DNA of 64,000 bases from Parvibaculum sp041688015 (lineage in GTDB: Bacteria > Pseudomonadota > Alphaproteobacteria > Parvibaculales > Parvibaculaceae). Location of the stretch: assembly GCA_041688015.1 (NCBI GenBank), contig JBDNIY010000004.1, positions 116,054 to 180,053 of the forward strand, read 5' to 3'. Positions 60,352 to 64,000 of this stretch are shown here, one piece after another. The notes under the pieces were generated by a model, which worked only from the letters and a program-made list of their open reading frames with translations, was not told the DNA's origin and did not search any database. The translations under genes were made by a program, and so were the position numbers. The first letter of the stretch is position 1, and every line of letters starts with the position of its first letter.

Positions 60352-60395
60352 ATAGTGAGGCTCCCTGCGGTTTATAGATAACGGGTGTTTTAGTC

Positions 60396-60617
60396 TTGAA
60401 AGAATTGGTCCGCTTGAATGACGTGGTGCTGATTTCCTACCTGGAGCACCGCATGCGCGAAAAAGGCATTGAGACTTTGATGCTGGATGGCCATATGAGT
60501 GTGATGGAAGGCTCGCTGGGTGTTTTGCCGCGCCGCATGATGGTGAGCGAAGACGATTATGACCGCGCTCTGAGCGTTCTGGATGAAGTGCGCCAAATCC
60601 ATGGCCTGAAAAAATGA
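60396..60617 (+). CDS. DUF2007 domain protein
   Basis: A 73-residue protein. MKELVRLNDVVLISYLEHRM, GIETLMLDGHMSVMEGSLGV and RRMMVSEDDYDRALSVLDEV match the small alpha/beta DUF2007 family, called putative signal transducers. The function is unknown. It starts with TTG at 60396. It overlaps the next gene by 4 bp, and the DUF2007-TrmN order is conserved in Rhizobiales. Confidence 0.9.
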   Translation: MKELVRLNDVVLISYLEHRMREKGIETLMLDGHMSVMEGSLGVLPRRMMVSEDDYDRALSVLDEVRQIHGLKK

Positions 60618-61444
60618 CCCAAATTGGGGGCGCTCCCCGAAGCGCCATAGCCAATCCCACCACAACTGCGACACCTGCCGAGCCCGTTCATTCTGATGAT
60701 GGGTTTCTTGGCAGCCGCCTTCAGATTTTGCAACCCTTGAAGGGTTATCGCGCTGGCATTGATGCGGTGCTGCTTGCGGCCTCTGTCCCTGCGCGCAAAG
60801 GCGAGCGTGTGCTGGAGGCCGGGGCGGGCGTCGGCGTGGTCAGTCTTTGTTTGGCGTCGCGTGTACCCGGCCTCGAAATTTGCGGCATCGAAGTACAAGA
60901 TGATCTGGTGCGGCTCGCGCGCGAAAATGCCCGTTGCAATAGTTTGCAGACGAGCGTCACTTTCATGGAAGGCGATATCGGCAGCCCCGTACGCGATCTT
61001 GTGATCCGGGGCCTTGAACCTCAAAGTTTCGATCACGTCGTCGCCAACCCGCCTTACTACGATCCCGCCGCCCATTCTGCCTCGCCTGAGGCGAGCAAGG
61101 CCCGCTCTCATCTGACGCTTGGTTCCGACATTACCGATTGGGTTCGCTTTGCCTGCACGATGGCAAAACCAAAGGGCACCGTGAGTTTTGTTCATCGTGC
61201 TGACGCTTTAGCAAGCCTGCTGTCGGCCTTGCAAGGTCGCATCGGTGGCATCGAAATCTTCCCGCTCTGGCCGGCCATCGGCAAGCCCGCCTCACGCATC
61301 ATCCTTCGCGGTGTGCGTGGCTCTAATGCGCCGCTTACATTGCGTCCGGGCCTTGTGCTGCATGCACCCAATGGCCATTTTACGGAGAGCGCCGAGAACA
61401 TTTTGCGTCATGCCGCCGCCTTGCGTCTCGATCAACCCGCCTGA
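60614..61444 (+). CDS. tRNA1(Val) adenine methyltransferase-like protein (TrmN6 family)
   Basis: A 276-residue class I methyltransferase. DGFLGSRLQILQPLKGYRAG and IDAVLLAASVPARKGERVLE begin the domain, AGAGVGVVSLCLASRVPGLE binds AdoMet, and VVANPPYYDP is the NPPY motif for N6-adenine methylation. The closest assigned role is m6A37 of tRNA-Val (TrmN6), but the substrate is not proven here. It is coupled to DUF2007 and followed by the S49 peptidase. Confidence 0.88.
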   Translation: MTQIGGAPRSAIANPTTTATPAEPVHSDDGFLGSRLQILQPLKGYRAGIDAVLLAASVPARKGERVLEAGAGVGVVSLCLASRVPGLEICGIEVQDDLVRLARENARCNSLQTSVTFMEGDIGSPVRDLVIRGLEPQSFDHVVANPPYYDPAAHSASPEASKARSHLTLGSDITDWVRFACTMAKPKGTVSFVHRADALASLLSALQGRIGGIEIFPLWPAIGKPASRIILRGVRGSNAPLTLRPGLVLHAPNGHFTESAENILRHAAALRLDQPA

Positions 61445-61476
61445 ACCATCTGAGCGATCTCACCAGAAAGACCTTG

Positions 61477-62370
61477 ATGAAAAACTTCATTGCGCCCCTT
61501 CTGCCACCGCCGCTCCGCGCCCGCTTCATGCCCGATTGGACGCGGCCTGCCGTTGTCGCTGTCGTGCGCCTCAATGGTGTCATTGGGGCCGTGTCGCCCA
61601 TACGCGGCGGCATTGATTTAGCCTCGGTTGCAGAAGCGCTTGAAGGCGCTTTCACCCGCAAAGGCGTCAAGGCTGTGGCGCTGGCGATTAATTCGCCAGG
61701 TGGTTCGCCGGTGCAGTCCTCGTTTATTTACAAACGCATCCGCGCGCTGGCCGCCGAAAAAAAGATCCCCGTCTATGCCTTTGCCGAAGATGTGGCGGCC
61801 TCAGGCGGCTATATGCTCGCCTGCGCAGCCGACGAAATCTATGCCGATGAAAGTTCCATTATCGGTTCCATCGGTGTCGTCTCATCAGGCTTTGGGTTCA
61901 CCGGCCTCATTGACAAACTCGGCGTCGAGCGCCGCGTTCATACTTCTGGCGAGAGCAAGTCCATGCTCGATCCTTTCAAGCCCGAAGTGCCTGAAGACGT
62001 CGAGCGCCTGAAAGCCCTGCAAGCCGAAGTTCATGAGGGCTTCAAAAATTTGGTGCGCACCTCGCGCGGCGACCGCCTCGGCACAGCCGATGACATGTTC
62101 ACAGGCGCCTTCTGGGCGGCCTCGGGGGCGCTGTCACGCGGTCTCATCGACGGCATCGGCGATCTGCGCGGTACCCTGCGCGAAAAATTCGGAGATGATG
62201 TCAAATTGCGTGTTGTCGGTGGTCGGAAGCCTTTTTGGCGGCGGCGCATTGGTCTTACATCGTTTCGGGCCCCCGAATTTGGGACATTCAACCATTTGGG
62301 AGCCGGTTTTGCCAATGGTTTGATCTCGGCTATTGAAAGTCGTTCCATTTGGAGCCGATTTGGCCTTTAA
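61477..62370 (+). CDS. S49 family peptidase (SppA-like)
   Basis: A 297-residue protein. PAVVAVVRLNGVIGA begins the fold, AINSPGGSPVQSS binds the substrate, and VAASGGYMLACAADEIYAD carries the catalytic Ser. SIIGSIGVVSSGFGF is also conserved, and Lys is in GESKSMLDPF. Unlike E. coli SppA it is a single-domain form without an evident signal anchor, as common in alphaproteobacteria. It probably degrades signal peptides or membrane proteins. ATG 61477 is preferred over TTG 61474. Confidence 0.93.
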   Translation: MKNFIAPLLPPPLRARFMPDWTRPAVVAVVRLNGVIGAVSPIRGGIDLASVAEALEGAFTRKGVKAVALAINSPGGSPVQSSFIYKRIRALAAEKKIPVYAFAEDVAASGGYMLACAADEIYADESSIIGSIGVVSSGFGFTGLIDKLGVERRVHTSGESKSMLDPFKPEVPEDVERLKALQAEVHEGFKNLVRTSRGDRLGTADDMFTGAFWAASGALSRGLIDGIGDLRGTLREKFGDDVKLRVVGGRKPFWRRRIGLTSFRAPEFGTFNHLGAGFANGLISAIESRSIWSRFGL

Positions 62371-62432
62371 TAGGGGCACTTGATATCAGGCAGGTTTTTT
62401 GAGCTAAAAGACAGCCTCAGAAAGGTGGAAGC

Positions 62433-62624
62433 ATGGCAAAACTCGTTTTCGCTGCTGTTTTGATGGCGGCTTGTTACTCAGCCTATAAAGCCATTGTCCG
62501 CATGGCCGAACGCCAGCGCGAAAGCATGGTCCGCGCGCGTAGCCAATCGCGCGTTGAACCGCGCGATCTTGGGCGTCTGCGTGAGACAGATGACGGGCTC
62601 TACGTTCCCGACACCCGTCACTAG
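62433..62624 (+). CDS. Small hypothetical membrane protein (63 aa)
   Basis: A 63-residue protein. The N-terminus (MAKLVFAAVLMAACYSAYKA) is hydrophobic, and the rest is basic (RMAERQRESMVRARSQSRVE) with a final GLYVPDTRH. It is preceded by AAAGGTGGAAGC and follows the S49 gene. Similar small proteins are found near it in Rhizobiales; no function is known to me. It converges on the DUF853 pseudogene. Confidence 0.75.
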   Translation: MAKLVFAAVLMAACYSAYKAIVRMAERQRESMVRARSQSRVEPRDLGRLRETDDGLYVPDTRH

Positions 62625-62629
62625 GCTTT

Positions 62630-63685
62630 TCAACGTTTCGTCATACTGCCGAGGATCGAGCGAAAAATCGCGCGACCCACTTGCGTACCGATTGTGCGCG
62701 CGGCTGACGGTGCCATATTCGTTACCACCCGTTCTGTTGTCGAAGTGCGTCGGCCTGGTGTTTTTTCGCGTGCCGGAGCGCGTTCACGTACAGGGGCTCG
62801 CTCGCGCGCAGGCTCTTGTTCACGCGCGGAAGTGGCCCCAAGGCGAGGACGAGGGCACGGAGCCACCACTGCGGGCGGGTGTCGCATCCTTGGGCTGTGT
62901 CTCTTCACGCCGTTTGGCGAGCAGCTCATAGGCTGATTTTCTGTCGATCCCCTGATCATAGAGTCTGCGCACCGGGCTATCGGCCATCACTGCTTTGCGT
63001 TCTTCTGACGTTGCCGGGCCGACGCGGCCCGATAGCGGCGCAATCAACCTGCGCTCCACCACGCTCGGCGTGCCCTTGGCATCAAGCGTGGAGACCAGCG
63101 CTTCGCCGACGCCGAGAACGGTAATGACTTCTTCTGTCTTGAAAGCCGGATTAGGCCGGAAGGTTTCTGCCGCCGCGCGCACTGCCCTTTGGTCGCGTGG
63201 CGTGAAGGCGCGAAGCGCGTGTTGCACGCGATTGCCAAGCTGGCTGAGCACGCTGTCGGGTACATCGAGCGGGTTCTGCGTCACAAAATAAACGCCGACG
63301 CCCTTGGAACGAATGAGCCGCACTACGCGCTCAACGCTTTCAACCAGCGCCTTGGGCGCATCACTGAACAGCAGATGCGCCTCATCAAAGAAAAAGACAA
63401 GCTTGGGCCGCTCAAGGTCGCCCACTTCGGGCAGTTCCTCAAACAATTCCGACATCAGCCACAACAGGAATGTCGAATAGAGACGCGGATTGTCCATCAG
63501 CTTGTCGGCGGCCAAAATATTGTCAATGCCACGCCCGCATTGGAGAAGCCTTCGGCGAGGCGCTACAGCGTCACGGTTTTGCCCGTCCCGGTCGCCCCGG
63601 TCACCAGCCCATGCCGATTGGCGAGCTTGAGCCGCAGCGTTTCGGGCTTTGCGCTCATTCCGATTAGAATTTCACCATCAGCCAT
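62630..63685 (-). pseudogene. HerA-like (DUF853) ATPase pseudogene with nonsense codon, internal deletion and frameshift
   Basis: The start (MADGEILIGMSAKPETLRLK) and Walker A (LVTGATGTGKTVTL) are intact, but a TAG stop at 63565-63563 follows immediately. The sequence then jumps from GFSNAGV to NILAADKLMDNPRLYSTFLL, where the intact family has several hundred residues. The Walker B VFFFDEAHLLF, VGVYFVTQNPLDVP and LGNRVQHALRAF remain. A frameshift in 62830-62900 separates the C-terminal end SAARTIGTQVGRAIFRSILG. Normal relatives are about 500 residues. The defects suggest a dead DNA-translocase gene unless they are assembly errors. Confidence 0.85.
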
Positions 63686-63859
63686 CCGCAACTCATTGTG
63701 CATATATAATGAGTCGCGTGACCCTGTGGCTGCCCACTATAAAGGGCCGATCTGATCGCAGCCATAAGCACGGGTGCCTTGCTTGACCCCCCATAGGCCC
63801 TCCCGCTAGGTTGCGCCCGGCCTCTAGGCTCGGCCAAACCCGATTCTGTGCCGGACGAG
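63686..63859. other. Non-coding stretch before the end minisatellite
   Basis: I find no recognisable gene, ribosome binding site or hairpin here. An open frame on the minus strand continues into the repeat, but its product (GSSGTESGLAEPRGRAQPSG and so on) has no family features. The pseudogene's promoter, if any, would be here. Confidence 0.4.
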
Positions 63860-64000
63860 CCCATTCTCGAACTATCGGCAATACCCATTCTCGAACTATC
63901 GGCAATACCCATTCTCGAACTATCGGCAATACCCATTCTCGAACTATCGGCAATACCCATTCTCGAACTATCGGCAATACCCATTCTCGAACTATCGGCA
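63860..64000. repeat. 24-bp tandem repeat (minisatellite) running off the window
   Basis: The unit CCCATTCTCGAACTATCGGC-AATA repeats at 63860, 63884, 63908, 63932, 63956 and 63980, and the sixth unit is cut by the window end. There is no spacer, so it is not a CRISPR array. Because 24 is a multiple of three, the minus strand reads as the peptide repeat MGIADSSR. The true extent is outside the window. Confidence 0.96.

Noticed and set aside
63664..63984. MGIADSSR repeat protein
   Set aside because: The frame results from a 24-bp tandem repeat and has no start signal or family; it overlaps the start of the DUF853 pseudogene.
63860..64000. Possible CRISPR array
   Set aside because: The 24-bp units are directly adjacent, with no variable spacers and no cas genes nearby.

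Overview
This is an alphaproteobacterial chromosome segment, most likely from a Hyphomicrobiales (Rhizobiales)-type organism or a close relative. The evidence is gene content and order: a GANTC methyltransferase (ccrM) beside rnhB, the mutY / DUF721 / DsbA-like / smc block, the atpI-B-E-b'-b operon with separate b and b' subunits, a caa3-type cox cluster with ctaB and SURF1, split gcvPA/gcvPB, and the ETF-QO / family-4 UDG / Slt / polyprenyl synthase / TrmN / S49 neighbourhood. Species cannot be fixed from sequence alone. No rRNA, tRNA, CRISPR array, phage or complete insertion sequence was recognised.

Layout. 1-2400 is a scrambled accessory stretch: the 3' end of gshA, a CDF transporter, a truncated VOC gene, a truncated P-loop gene fused to a second copy of the gshA 3' end, and two palindromic repeats. 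2434-7050 holds tldD, an unknown gene, and a divergent FAD-oxidoreductase/TetR pair with a perfect operator-like palindrome. 7427-18515 is the respiratory and housekeeping run coxB-coxA-ctaB-small subunit-coxC-DUF983-SURF1, then M32 carboxypeptidase, thrC, an M16 peptidase and a GNAT. 18700-27311 has a membrane PAS-(degenerate GGDEF)-EAL protein, an AlgH family protein, a DsbD-N-like protein, peroxiredoxin, the ispH-thrB-rnhA operon and a lipoprotein. 27443-32377 is a glycine-riboswitch-controlled glycine cleavage operon. 32399-35024 is accessory hydrolase and nucleotidyltransferase genes. 35133-37783 is the ATP synthase Fo operon (minus strand). 38078-48857 contains smc, a DsbA-like protein, DUF721, MgtC, mutY, ccrM, rnhB, DUF559 and radical SAM. 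48937-51345 has two arsenosugar-type glycosyltransferases, mscL and moaB. 51424-62624 has slt, UDG, ETF-QO, a TPR lipoprotein, ispE, polyprenyl synthase, DUF2007, trmN-like and S49 peptidase. The window ends in a decayed HerA-like (DUF853) pseudogene and a 24-bp minisatellite that runs off the edge.

What stands out is not one new operon but the density of small repeats acting on genes. They include a palindromic element that appears to sit in frame inside a nucleotidyltransferase gene, with a related copy after mutY. A GC-rich palindrome family brackets a DUF559 nuclease gene and has orphan copies elsewhere. Three tandem hairpins lie between coxA and ctaB. Six GANTC sites are packed into 74 bp in front of ccrM, the gene for the enzyme expected to methylate them. 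A 123-bp duplication of the gshA 3' end lies downstream of the original, and several 10-bp and 24-bp tandem repeats occur at gene ends.
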